This document shows, in pieces, positions 1 through 64,000 of a stretch of 64,000 bases of DNA (within the stretch, counting starts at the first letter, position 1; each line of letters starts with the position of its first letter). The position numbers and the translations under genes are program-made. Source of the stretch: Muraenolepis orangiensis (lineage: Eukaryota; Chordata; Actinopteri; Gadiformes; Muraenolepididae); the NCBI GenBank assembly GCA_027704905.1, contig CM051015.1:19719756-19783755 (forward strand). Reading direction: 5' to 3'. Below the pieces are notes generated by a model, which made no database searches, was not told where the DNA came from, and worked only from the letters and a program-made list of their open reading frames with translations.

Positions 1-1
1 T

Positions 2-31
2 AATGTCCGAGGCTCCGTAGCCTCGGACATT
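2..31. repeat. perfect 13-bp hairpin at window edge
   Basis: AATGTCCGAGGCT (2-14), loop CCGT, then its exact reverse complement (19-31). It may be the end of a foldback element cut by the window. Confidence 0.8.
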
Positions 32-475
32 GGGACCGCGGATACCGATCATACATACACCCCCCCCTCCCCCCATCGATTTAATGCGTTTTAGTAGTGT
101 TTAAAGTGATACGGTGGCTGCATCCAGAAGGCTTGTCATGCCATGCATCTACCTTATCAGTGGTATTCTTTAATGCATTGTTTATGAAGCAGTCTATTGT
201 ATATCATATTTGTATATTAACCAATATAGGCTGTACCAGCCTACTAAAGGCTTATTTAACCATATATGTACTGTGAAGGAGGTAGTGTGTCTATGGATGA
301 ATATCGTTGCCTTCTATGCTCTATTATTGAATATGCTTTATTCAGATTCCTCTCATAAGGACAACAGGTGAGGCTGCAAATAGCAACTGTGACCGGGTAC
401 CAGTTGGTGTCGGGCCAGGAGGAGGATGCCCTCGAACGAGGAGCAGTGCTTGACTTGTCTATCTGTCTCCGCCAG

Positions 476-42631
<42,156 letters not shown>

Positions 42632-43289
42632 GGGACCGTCTCTCCTCCGCCACCCGATCTCCACCACACACCAACCGGGGCTACTGAACATGGACGCCAC
42701 CCCTTCCCCCCCCCCGATGATGATGATGATGTTAATGATGCAGAGTTGTAATGGCTTCTTGTGTCTGCCTCCGTTGAGTTATGTGGGTGTCTTTATGACG
42801 TGATGAACACAGCACAGCGGTGAGGGGGTGTTGCTGTCGCAGCCATGGTTTATGTGAAGCTAAGTGTACAATCATCCCTCAAGACTAACAGGTGTGTGTG
42901 TGTGTGTGTGTGTGTGTGCACGTGTTCAAGTGATTATTTTTATTTTTTTTCCGTGTGGTTTTAAAAGCAGGGGAGACTTGGAGGCGGGGCGAGTTCACAG
43001 TGAAAGCACAACTTTGCCCAGGAGATGATATTAGTTTGGAAGAGGCTTAATATAATACGTTAGTTCCCCACCCCCCCCCCCACACACCCTCCCAAAATAG
43101 TAAAAATAAATATAGAAATGGATGAATTTCCCTGCAAAGTGATCTCATGTTGTAAGCATTCGTTGTAACCAAGCATATCATCCAAGGTGGACTGGGCCAG
43201 TGCTGGCCTGGCAGTTTGAAATCCATCCTCAGGAATATTTTGTTTTTCTTATTATTTTTCTGGTTAAATAAACAAAGTTTAAGATATTT

Positions 43290-43290
<1 letters not shown>
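42632..43290 (+). other. ubr3: ubr3 3'UTR (minimum extent)
   Basis: Non-coding sequence after the stop. A canonical AATAAA at 43267-43272 would end a short 3'UTR of about 0.65 kb. A second AATAAA at 44781-44786 could end a longer form of about 2.2 kb that includes the (TG)n block. Which is used cannot be told from sequence. Confidence 0.5.
43267..43272 (+). promoter_or_regulatory. candidate proximal polyadenylation signal of ubr3
   Basis: AATAAA, followed about 20-50 bases later by GT/T-rich sequence. Confidence 0.45.
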
Positions 43291-44662
<1,372 letters not shown>

Positions 44663-44780
44663 CTCCCGTGTGAATGAAGAGGAGGGAATACAGTACATTA
44701 CTGTAGGTGCTGACTCGAGCTTTCTTGGGTTTGTTCAAAATGTGTGACTTGGACATTTAATGCAAAATGTAACATATGTG

Positions 44781-44786
44781 AATAAA
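44781..44786 (+). promoter_or_regulatory. candidate distal polyadenylation signal of ubr3
   Basis: AATAAA, followed about 35 bases later by a run of T, a typical downstream element. It is the better of the two sites by context. Confidence 0.5.
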
Positions 44787-45044
44787 ATATACACACACTG
44801 AGTTGGGTGAATTAGTCTTTTTTTTTTTTTGTATATATATGTATTTATTTTATTTTTTTGTTACTTTTATTTTGACTCTTAACTAGTAACCATCAGACTA
44901 CTTTCATTACTACAGGCCACCGTTTTAGTTTTGTTATGGTATGCCCCTTTATTACATGAATAACTAACTTTTATTGACATAGCTTTAGTTTACAGCGTGT
45001 TTGACGGAGAATTAAACGGACACGATGTTCCAGTATTATATGAG

Positions 45045-45485
45045 TGAACCTTGTATCTTACTGTATGTTCCCAAGAGACTCACGGGAGAACAAGTAGACC
45101 CAGTGATACACGCTGTGTCCACCAGGGGTCTCTGATGGAAGAACCTTGTATCTTACATTGTATGTTCTAGGAGAGAACAAGTAGACCCAGTGATACACTG
45201 TGTCCACCAGGGGTCTCTGATGGAAGAACCTTGTATCTTACATTGTATGTTCTAGGAGAGAACAAGTAGACCCTGTGATACACTACGCTGTGTCCACCAG
45301 TGGTCTCTGATGGAAGAACCTTGTATCTTACATTGTATGTTCTAGGAGAGAACAAGTAGACCCAGTGATACACTGTGTGTCCACCAGGGGTCTCTGATGG
45401 AAGAACCTTGTATCTTACATTGTATGTTCTAGGAGAGAACAAGTAGACCCTGTGATACACTGTGTGTCCACCAGGGGTCTCTTGT
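45045..45485. repeat. about 86-bp minisatellite, five copies
   Basis: AACCTTGTATCTTACATTGT, AGAGAACAAGTAGACCCAGT and GTCCACCAGGGGTCTCTGAT in each unit. Confidence 0.95.
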
Positions 45486-45489
45486 GGCA

Positions 45490-46930
45490 GAACGTTTTAC
45501 ATCAGAACAGTGCTCTGTCTTATGTCGCGTCAATGTTGACTTTACTGGTGGATGGAAGAACGAAACAAACCAATAATAATAAACTTATTATAACATATTT
45601 ATATTCTGATGACATGGACGTCATGTAGTCAAACAGACTACAGTGTCCAGAAACCTGGAGGAATTGTCATGAGCAAAACAAAGACCTTGTTTCATGTCTC
45701 ATTAGGGAACCTAATGTGGGTCATCCAGTTAATACACTGGAATGTTCCTCGAAATTAAACCAAAACCCACCGTTTAGTTCTCTATAAGCTCTGACATGCT
45801 GTGGTTACAGACGGTCCTCAAACAGGTGAAGTTTAGCAACAAGCCACCTCAGGTCCCCAACTCAGGTAAATACATAGCTCTCCTAAGTGGACAGCAAGTG
45901 TGTGTGTGTGTCATTTTAAAAGAAGTTGTCTGTGTTTTTGTCCCGACTGTGGACGGACTCACAGGTAATATCAAGTGACTTGTTAATTATTCACTCTTCC
46001 AACGGGTAAGAAGTGGGGATATGTTGGGCTATGGACGGTAAGCACTAATTAAAGGTGTTTTTTGTTTAACATAGAGGCTGTTTGTGTATCTGAGGACCAA
46101 CAGGAGGTCCTTTTCATATCATTTTATATGTCTGCAGGTTCAAGTGGACGTACGGATTCAACAAAGACAGGGTAGGATTATAATAATAATAATTATTATT
46201 ATTAGTCCTATAGTATAGTCTTTATTTATCTACATCTAAAACGTTGTGGTTCAATGTGTTCTAGCTGTTTTAGCTATGCATTAAACGGTAAAATACCTTT
46301 AAATGTGCACAAACTGCTCATGTGCCGGGGGACAACATCCAGCACTCTGCTTATTTCCCCTCTAACGAGGTGGAAGTGGGTAGAAAGTCTCTCTAAATTT
46401 GGAAGAATAAATAAGCTACAGCCTCAGCTAGCCTACCTGTAGCCTACAGCTACAGGTAAAAGGTCTCTCTAGATTTGAAAATACAATTAAGTTACAGGCT
46501 TGTACATTCTATAAAAGAGCATTTATTCATAAGCTACAATAGTACTATTATAATAATAATATTTAATATTTTAATGACATTTTAGCTCTAAATAAACCAA
46601 TGACGCCAAAAACATTGCCTTATTAATATGGCACATTTTTGTTCGGTAGTTTACAAGAATGGCTTCTGAGTAAAGTATAAATGAGACAAACTATTAAGAT
46701 AACAATGGCAACAGCTTTTCTACACACCGACCAGTCGACTTAATCATGTAGTTATAATGATTATAATGTTCATTTATTTTATTACTTTGTGACACAGTTT
46801 ATATTTATCAACACAAGGTTTACAGTTGAGACAGTGAGCTTATAGAACCAACTATTTGAAAGGCACACAACACATCTGGCTTAATGACACTGTAGTACAC
46901 ACACGCACGCAGACACCCACGCACGCACAG
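45490..46930. other. intergenic, AT-rich, no gene seen
   Basis: Short ATT/TAA tracts; no ORF with splice support. Confidence 0.55.
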
Positions 46931-46934
46931 ACAC

Positions 46935-46935
46935 A

Positions 46936-47010
<75 letters not shown>
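46935..47010. repeat. (CA)n microsatellite
   Basis: About 37 CA units. Confidence 0.98.
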
Positions 47011-47015
<5 letters not shown>

Positions 47016-47274
47016 GACACGCACACACAATCACAACGGATCTGTCACACCCCCCTATATGCCCACTGATCGATTCTTGTTTTTTATTATTCCATATTTG
47101 TGCTGATGAAGCATTGATTCCCGTGGCTGGTTGTGTGGGTTATATATGAACACTGCTCAAAGTGTGTCCCTATATATCCTGAACTTATTGTACTTTTACC
47201 TTCTTGCAGACTTGTTAGGAATGAAATGCACTTTTGACTTCTGGTGAGGTTCTCTTAACCTTCCTTTGTTGAAC

Positions 47275-47340
47275 GCACTATTGTAAGTCGCTTTGGATAA
47301 AAGCGTCTGCTAAATGACTGTAATGTAACGTAACGTAATG
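47275..47340 (+). mobile_element. SINE tail fragment
   Basis: TTGTAAGTCGCTTTGGATAA and AAGCGTCTGCTAAATGACTG, the widespread fish SINE/LINE tail, with a (TAACG)n end. Confidence 0.8.
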
Positions 47341-48087
47341 TCATATATCTAGATGACTTAGACGTCACCGCATTGTGTGCTGTTTGTGTCTGACGCTCAG
47401 GCATCCCGGTGGTGTAGAGGAGCAGACCCAGGAGTTCCACCACCTCCATGGCAGGATCTGGTGAGCAATGAGGAGCCGTGGGACCAGTGGCACCGTTCAT
47501 TCATTTTCACACCCGCGAAGTAAACCTTGACTTAGTTTACACAGAGAGAGAGACACCGGGTTTGTCGCGGTTGAATGAAACCGCTTGTCGGTTCTCTGAC
47601 CTTTTTACAGATAAAGGATGGTGTTCTCTTCCACGCCATGACCTCACTACAGGCGGCGCTCCAACCTCTGAGCTGAACACACGCTAAGATCGGGGATTTG
47701 AATTGAGCTAAATCCGCACATTCCTACTGGACTGGTCCCCTGTCTTTGTGTTTCATACTTTGGCTTGGTTCCCAGGGGGAGAGAGAAGAGCGGGGATGTA
47801 GTGTGGGTAGCCGTGGGGGAGCATGGGTGCTGCTGGCTGCTGCGGCATAATGCTCTTCATATCCCCTTAACAAGGATTAGAGCTCTCTGTACCACAGAGT
47901 TACCACAGGGGATCTCCTGAGTTCACCCAGAGAATGAACGTTAGATTAGCAGACTTAGACCTCATTTCCACTGGGTCATTCTAGTCATTCACTGAACTGT
48001 CAAATTGGATTGACAGTTGGCAAATCAAATTCTATTGATTGTCCGTATTTCAGAAGCGTGACAATATATTTGTGTTGTGATATTATA

Positions 48088-48135
48088 TCATACATACTGT
48101 ATATACATTTTATATATATATATATATATATATAC
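48088..48135. repeat. (TA)n tract
   Basis: ATATATAT run. Confidence 0.95.
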
Positions 48136-48629
48136 AGTGTATATAATTGAAGAGGATATATACACCAAGGTGTTTATCTTTAGCAATAAAAACAAGATCA
48201 CTTATTCGATCACATTGGACTTTCGTCAGGTTCCTGACAAAGCATATTTTAGTATTTTGTCTCCTTGTATTACCCGGTATATATTTAGTATACTTGTGGT
48301 CCCCGGTCGGCACGGCGACACAGACAAAGGGTAACCCGAGTGATGTCATCTCGCTGGGTCGGTGTCCTGTTCTCACGACCTCGCCGTTCTTCAGAACATC
48401 TTATCTACAATACCTTCAACCTGCTGCATCAGGGCACCGCATCTTCACAAAACACAAAACACACGCGTGTGCAAACGCTGACAGTAAGGGAAGGGAAGAT
48501 ATCTTGCTACTGTTGTTTTTATCAGTTGAACTATTCCTCTGAACCATCAACGCTGCGGAACCGTGTGGAATCATGTACACATGATGTCGGAGGAAGACAC
48601 ACGCTATTATAAAGCTGTCTACTTATCTG

Positions 48630-48631
<2 letters not shown>

Positions 48632-48688
<57 letters not shown>

Positions 48689-48706
48689 GTGTGTGTGTGT
48701 GTGTGT
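48632..48706. repeat. (TG)n microsatellite
   Basis: About 37 TG units with one slip. Confidence 0.97.
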
Positions 48707-48979
48707 ATGGGCTGTCTTTCTTTAGACCCCCTGGGATGTTCACAGAGCAGGCATCAAAACATCTCTTTGCGTTGCCCTGATGGAACAGCGCTTGTTGTTT
48801 TACCTCCGGCCTTGTTGGTGAACACAGACGCCTGCAGATGAGATCTGACTCTGCTCTGGTGATGTGTTCACATCCTGAGCATCCGAAAAACCACCCGACA
48901 ACAACAACAGTTGAAGATGTGGTGCTTAGCTCAAGTAGCAACAGTTGTGACGTTGTTTACACAGCGTAAGGCAAAAGGA

Positions 48980-49005
48980 GGTGTGTGTTTGTGTGTGCGT
49001 GTGTA

Positions 49006-49087
<82 letters not shown>
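48980..49087. repeat. (TG)n microsatellite
   Basis: TG units with early interruptions. Confidence 0.97.
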
Positions 49088-49090
<3 letters not shown>

Positions 49091-49369
49091 GGGGCGGGCC
49101 GATGTGACTTAGTAACCATCATCAACTTCCTGGTTACTGGGGAGTAACCCGAGATGCTTAATATCAGCCTCCTTTATGAGTGGATCCATCTGACGCCTGA
49201 ATATTTAACAGGAGATCACGTTGCTGATTACCCGCTAATGAATTATGAATCACTTTTGATTAGCATAATTTGTCCTGCGATGTCTGAGTGTGTGTATGTG
49301 TGTGTGAGTGGAACGTGTAGGACAGACTTTCCCAGCCGAAGACCGGATCAGCAGTCAGCACAGGTCTGA

Positions 49370-49605
49370 TATCTGTTCTGATCTCAGGTAAGTCTTATCT
49401 CTGTTCTGATCTCAGGTAGTTCTGATCTCAGGTAGTTCTGATCTCAGGTAGTTCTGATCTCAGGTAGGTCTGATCTCAGGTAGGTCTGATCTCAGGTAGG
49501 TCTGATCTCAGGCAGGTCTGATCTCAGGTAGTTCTGATCTCAGGTAGTTCTGATCACAGGTAGGTCTCTGATCTCAGGTAGTTCTGATCGCAGGTAGGTC
49601 TCTGA
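49370..49605. repeat. 15-17-bp minisatellite with donor-like motif
   Basis: TCTGATCTCAG|GTAGG/TT units. One early unit reads CTCAG|GTAAGT (49386), a perfect 5' splice consensus. Confidence 0.93.
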
Positions 49606-49619
49606 TCTCTGTGTTGCTG

Positions 49620-50835
49620 GTTGCTCCCCGGGCGCTGTATAAATAGCTGACTGCTGCTCCTAATACTAGGATGGGTTAAATGCAGAGAAATTATTTCACT
49701 GTACTGTACAGTACAGTGCTGTACACTGACAAATTTGAATAATTATTATACGTTGTTATCCTAGTTGTAATATGTGTGTGTGTGTGTGTGTGTGTGTGTT
49801 CTGCTTCATCTCCGGGTAGTTCAGCACAAAAGGTTAGAAGGATAATGGAACACAAAAGACACTACTATTGGTAGAATTGTTTTTGAAAAGCTGATACCAC
49901 TGGTCTTGGACCTGTCGACACGCGACACTGTCTGTTAGTGTTATGGCCACCACTACTGTCAGCCGATGGAGGAACAGCTGCTGTAGCAACATGAGCACAG
50001 ACCAGGGGGAGGTGGTTCTTGGCAACAGGTGACCTGCTAGTGAACCAAGTAGTCATGGACCCCAGCTATCAGGCATGCATGGAAATACTAACTGGAATTG
50101 AATGAGTAGGGGCCATTCTTTTGTTTGGAATGAACCAATAATACATTCTGCATGACATGTGGATAACACGGCGCGGTCCATTGCCACACGTATGGATTTT
50201 CTTTCCCTGAGTTTAACGAAACGTGTGTTGAAGGACGCGCTGAAGGGCCGGCCCTGCGTTGTGGTCTCGTCGTGTTAAGTAACGGAAAAATCCATCTTCT
50301 GGTGGATCGCTCCTCCGGCGGCTCGCACAGCAACTCATCCGTTAAACCCCCTTACATGCGTGTGTGTGTGTGTGTGTGTGTGTGAAATCCTTGAGGGTTG
50401 TTATCATCATTCACGTTTTTATTTTTTTATATCAATCCACCGGATTCTGAACGCGTGCGTTCGCTCAAGGTCATACAACCCCTCCGCCGGCTTGGGGCGG
50501 TGTGTGTGGCACATTTACGACGGGAGAGACCCCCCGGGGGAGATCTCTCGCTTCTCGTGTTTATTCCCGGTACGTACGTACGTATGTACGTACGAACGAT
50601 ATATATCATCATCTTCATCATCATCGCTTTATGACAGGGGGGGGACACACGCGGCCCAATAGATCACCGTTATCTCCTCGTCGATCTCGGGGCTATAACC
50701 ACACACGTCGCTACGCCCGGCTGCGCTCACACACCTGTCAAGCGTGTGCCGCTTTAACACGAATACAAATGACTGTCTTGTATTTCTATGGGCTTTCAGT
50801 GCCTTGTGGACGGACTGGACAGGAGGCTGTGGCTT
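49620..50835. other. intergenic; CpG-richer patch at 50450-50760
   Basis: 50450-50760 has many CpG and a (GTAC)n stretch (50571-50595). It could belong to a promoter region, but nothing proves it. Confidence 0.3.
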
Positions 50836-50837
50836 GA

Positions 50838-50872
50838 CAGAGAGAGAGAGAGAGAGAGGAGAGGAGAGAGAG

Positions 50873-50912
<40 letters not shown>

Positions 50913-50932
50913 GACATGTAGTGTTTGATATT
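50838..50932. repeat. (GA)n tract
   Basis: GAGAGA with GAGGAGA interruptions. Confidence 0.95.
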
Positions 50933-51139
50933 ACCAGACTGCGGGACTGGGAATCAAACCGGTGTCATCGCGAGGACTATGGCCTCCGTGCTTATGGCAC
51001 TTGCTGTGTGTTGCTGTGGAGCCACATAGCGGCCTCAGTACAAATGACTTTTTGACAACACGTGAAATGTGAACGGTTTATAATGCTTATAAAGAGCACG
51101 ACACAACGCAGAACGACATCATAAAATAGAGTTAGTGTC

Positions 51140-51555
<416 letters not shown>

Positions 51556-51630
51556 TCCTTCCAAGGTCCCGAGGTCTAATCTCTGTCCAATCCAATTGAT
51601 CTTCTTAGTGGACGAGTGACAAGATCCCCC

Positions 51631-51631
<1 letters not shown>

Positions 51632-51669
<38 letters not shown>
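51632..51669. repeat. (TG)n tract
   Basis: About 19 TG units, 140 bases upstream of the candidate myo3b first exon. Confidence 0.97.
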
Positions 51670-51670
<1 letters not shown>

Positions 51671-51812
51671 GTTTGTCTCTCTTGTGTGAAGCATCACTCG
51701 TTCCTCCTGCTGTCATCTGGAAGCGTGTTGTGTTGCTACTGCAGAGTAATGTTAAAGTTAATGTTAAGATCACCTGAGACTCCTTAAGTAGTCTTTTAGT
51801 CTCAGGCTCTCG

Positions 51813-60767
<8,955 letters not shown>

Positions 60768-61058
60768 GTGAGTGTCCAGCAGGGGGCGCCGCTAGCACGC
60801 GCTTGTTCTGAGGTGGGGCACCCAGTCGGTTCTCCGCAGTGTGGAGAGGAAGAAGAAGTCATGTCACATGTCAGGTGTCCTGACTGTGTTTGCGTGACGC
60901 CATGAATCAGCAGAATCTCTCTGTTGATTACGTCAGAAATAAATTCTCGCCATTCCAGAATTGTTATTATCCAGCAAACAAGGTTTTGTTAAACCTAACA
61001 ATTAGTAAAAAAAAAAAAAAGGTAAAACAAAGCTAATGAACACACAGATGCCTGCCCA

Positions 61059-61059
<1 letters not shown>

Positions 61060-61090
<31 letters not shown>

Positions 61091-61180
61091 CTGTGTGTTT
61101 GTGTGCGTGCGTGCGTGCGTGCGTGCATGTGTGTGAGTGTGTGTATATATGTATGTGTGTGTGTGTGTGTGTGTGTGTGC
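61060..61180. repeat. (TG)n compound tract
   Basis: Two TG runs separated by (GTGC)n and TATATG. Confidence 0.96.
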
Positions 61181-61469
61181 TTGTTGGCCATCTGCTCCGC
61201 TGTGTAATCATCTCCCCGATAGCTGCTGAAAACGATCGCCTGCTTCTGCGTCTGGTGATTGCGCGATTAGCATCGATGATTAGCGGCGCTCGAGCTGGGA
61301 TGAATCCGCCAGCCCACCAGCCCTCAGCCCCAATGTTATCTGGTCCCCACCGACACGTCGTATAACAGCCTATACTGAGGCCACCGCAGCACTCCAGGCA
61401 CAATGCACTCTGACGGCGGGGAAGGCAAACTGGGTCACAGCCATTACCCAGTATCAAAGGAAGCCCTAG

Positions 61470-61795
61470 CAACTCACCGCCCGGCCCCTAGCCACTCACT
61501 GTGGCCCTTAGCCGCTCACCGCCCGGCCCCTAGCCACTCACTGTGGCCCCTAGCCGCTCACCGCCGGCCCCTAGCCACTCACTGTGGCCCCTAAGCCACT
61601 CACTGTGGCCCCTAGCCGCTCACCACCGGCCCCAAGCCACTCACTGTGGCCCCTAGCCGCTCACCGCCGGCCCCTAGCCACTCACTGTGGCCCCTAGCAC
61701 TCACCGCGGCCCTTAGCCACTCACTGTGGCCCCTAGCGACTCACTGTGGCCCCTAGCGACTCACTGTGGCCCCTAGCAACTCACCGTGGCCCCAT
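61470..61795. repeat. about 21-bp minisatellite
   Basis: CCCCTAGCCACTCACTGTGG units, about 15 copies, variants CGCTCACCGCC. Confidence 0.95.
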
Positions 61796-62439
61796 GACAA
61801 ACACTCTCACCTCTTTGTTCGCTGGCCCTTCTGCGTTTACAACGACGGGAAAAATTTCAAACGCTGGTTGACGAAGCGGGCTGAAGCAGGTACCCGTCTG
61901 AAGTGTTCCACGTCTAAACGTTTAGTGGTTGCCATGGGAACATGAGAGGACACGCCGTCCTCCCACCCGCGCGTACTCCCTCTTGTCTTTTAATGGCTTC
62001 TAATTATTTGAGTCTTCTGTAGATGTGACTGTGGTAGATGGGGGGGGGGGGTGGGGGTTGAGGAGGGCCGGCGTGAATGTGAGCAGTTTTTCCAGACGTT
62101 ATGGGGCCCCTCTCTTCCTCCTCTTCCTCTTCATCCTCTTCGTCAGATCTCTGCAGCTCCGCTATAAACTGTGTGGATTGGTACCTTAGTCCTGGCAGGT
62201 ACCAAACGTAAATCACGGCGGGGGTGTTTTGAACCGTGAAATGATTCTGTTAACATGTCATTTAGCCCAGATCTATTCCCCTCGTCCGGGCAGTCAAGGC
62301 AAGTCAGAAACCCGAGCAGGAACGCCTCTCGCAGAGAGGGTATATATATGCGTTCCCGCATATATTTGACCGTTAATAGTGGGAAATGTTGTTCTCTTGA
62401 AGGTGGTGCTGGTGACAAGACACCTGTTGTGTGGACGTG

Positions 62440-62918
62440 TTTGACCTGTCCTTTAAAGGTTGAACCAGCTTGTTGCCACAACCTGTCCTCTAAAGGTTGA
62501 ACCAGCTTGTTGCCACAACCTGTCCTCTAAAGGTTGAACCAGCTGTTAGCCACAACCTGTCCTCTAAAGGTTGAACCAGCTGTTAGCCACAACCTGTCCT
62601 TTAAAGGTTGAACCAGCTGTTAGCCACAACCTGTCCTTTAAAGGTTGAACCAGCTGTTAGCCACAACCTGTCCTCTAAAGGTTGAACCAGCTGTTAGCCA
62701 CAACCTGTCCTCTAAAGGTTGAACCAGCTGTTAGCCACAACCTGTCCTTTAAAGGTTGAACCAGCTGTTAGCCACAACCTGTCCTTTAAAGGTTGAACCA
62801 GCTGTTAGCCACAACCTGTCCTCTAAAGGTTGAACCAGCTGTTAGCCACAACCTGTCCTCTAAAGGTTGAACCAGCTGTTAGCCACAACCTGTCCTCTAA
62901 AGGTTGAACCAGCTGAAC
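62440..62918. repeat. 37-bp minisatellite, about 13 copies
   Basis: AACCTGTCCTCTAAAGGTTG and AACCAGCTGTTAGCCAC; sharp left and right edges. Confidence 0.97.
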
Positions 62919-63964
62919 CAGGATGAGCCTGATGAATTAGTGTCCTTGGTTAATAAGTAACCCATGGTTAGTATAGACACAGGCAAACGCTTCATGTCTT
63001 TAAGCTATTCAAAGGGTTGTACCGTTAAGAACAGGGTGTTCAAAATGACTCGTTGTATTTCAATTGGTGTCAAATAAATGGCTAATTTTGGCTACTGCAC
63101 ATAACAATAGCAGTAGCCAATGTGGTGAAATAGTTACCAGACTCGCTCTGTTTCTTTGTGTCCTGACACTCTCAGTTCTAAACAACCCCAAAACAACATG
63201 CCACTGAACCATGTCGTATGTTGTATGTCGTATGTTGTATGTTGTCAGTCATGATAGAAGTGCTGATGGTCGATGGTTTCTCTGCGTATGACAGAAACAT
63301 GCGGGTGGGAGTTAACGGAGGGAAGGGAAAGGTGACAGCTGTCAAAAATCATCAACTGTAAAATTAATGACTTCGTGTCAAAGGCAATAATGGTGTTGCG
63401 ATATTGAATATGAATATACATGGAGCAGTGTTCTTGTTCACACACACACACACACGCAAACGAGTGAGTATGAAGGTGACATCTAACTGACAGTTAGTAG
63501 CTGCCCCACTTTAGTAGCTGCTTCTTGATTGGCCACATCCTTCCAGATGTTCTCTTTGTGTGAAGCGTTGCGCATAGAACGCGTCTCATGAGTTGAGAGC
63601 GTTAAGCTCCTCAGAGCGGGTGCTGATTGGCTGGAACCCGGCAAGCCATTGTGTTCTGGGGACGGAGTAGGGTTAGGGTTCCATCATCAATGACGGAGAA
63701 GACATGGAGACGTCAGAACATCCTGGTCCATCTTCACTCCACTCTAAGACACCACTTGTGCCCCAGAAGTCCCAGAAAGCGGCGATGTAGAATATGTACT
63801 GTATGTGTTTGTTATTATAATACGAAGGAAGCTCTTAGAACATGGTATCAAAACATAGAAAGCTATTCTGGTGAGACGGTGGTGTAATAACTCATATTTC
63901 ATGCACAGCAGAGCAGTATGCAGCGTGTGCATAGGTGTGTGTATTATGCAGCTGTGTATGTGCA

Positions 63965-63967
<3 letters not shown>

Positions 63968-64000
<33 letters not shown>
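63968..64000. repeat. (TG)n tract running off the window
   Basis: TG repeat at the right edge. Confidence 0.97.

Larger units (their letters stand above)
60768..64000 (+). other. myo3b intron, next exon not reached
   Basis: No sequence resembling the kinase continuation (Pro-rich then EKW) is visible. The interval contains the arrays listed separately and otherwise plain intron. Confidence 0.6.

Noticed and set aside
393..475. Upstream extension of the first visible ubr3 exon, with an ATG at 426
   Set aside because: The strong acceptor CTGTCTCCGCCAG ends at 475 and the UBR3 match begins exactly after it.

Overview
This is vertebrate, almost certainly teleost fish, nuclear DNA. It has short phase-consistent exons separated by GT-AG introns, tRNA-derived SINEs and non-autonomous DNA transposons of fish type, and a very heavy load of microsatellites and minisatellites. 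The extreme density of (TG)n, (CT)n and short tandem arrays recalls gadiform (cod-like) genomes, but that taxonomic guess is inference only.

Two neighbouring genes lie head to tail on the + strand. Positions 1-42631 hold the 3' part of ubr3, the E3 ubiquitin ligase UBR3. I resolve 38 coding exons of about 1,718 codons, from the last zinc ligands of the UBR box to the stop codon at 42629-42631. Reading phase is consistent across every junction. The first exon(s), with most of the UBR box, lie upstream of the window. Positions about 51.8-60.8 kb hold the 5' part of myo3b (myosin IIIb): the N-terminal protein kinase domain up to the FKIPR segment. The rest of the kinase, the motor and the tail lie beyond the window. 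UBR3 and MYO3B are also neighbours in human (2q31.1), so this is conserved synteny. The region between the genes (42.6-51.8 kb) holds the ubr3 3'UTR and repeats. I see no other protein gene, no RNA gene and no CRISPR array.

The most unusual signal is in the introns. At four ubr3 exon-intron boundaries the splice junction itself, with a few exon bases, has been copied into a tandem array. These are donor arrays at 10098-10672 (24-bp unit) and 27512-29005 (41-bp unit), and acceptor arrays at 12818-12942 (39-bp unit, three in-frame copies) and 26116-26715 (about 60-bp units, one inverted). The genuine splice sites therefore sit beside many decoy sites. Some decoys keep the frame and could add 8, 13 or 26 residues; others carry stops.

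Other notable points: a GC-AG intron in ubr3; a (TG)n-T tract directly upstream of an acceptor; (CT)n microsatellites serving as polypyrimidine tracts; a GGA/GTA expansion and a CATTCACA-like expansion grown from seeds inside one antisense SINE; a minisatellite apparently grown from the end of a dispersed repeat; a hAT-type MITE with a perfect 8-bp target duplication (54553-55004); a 220-bp foldback element; and a candidate first coding exon of myo3b at 51813-51841 that would split an ATG across the intron.
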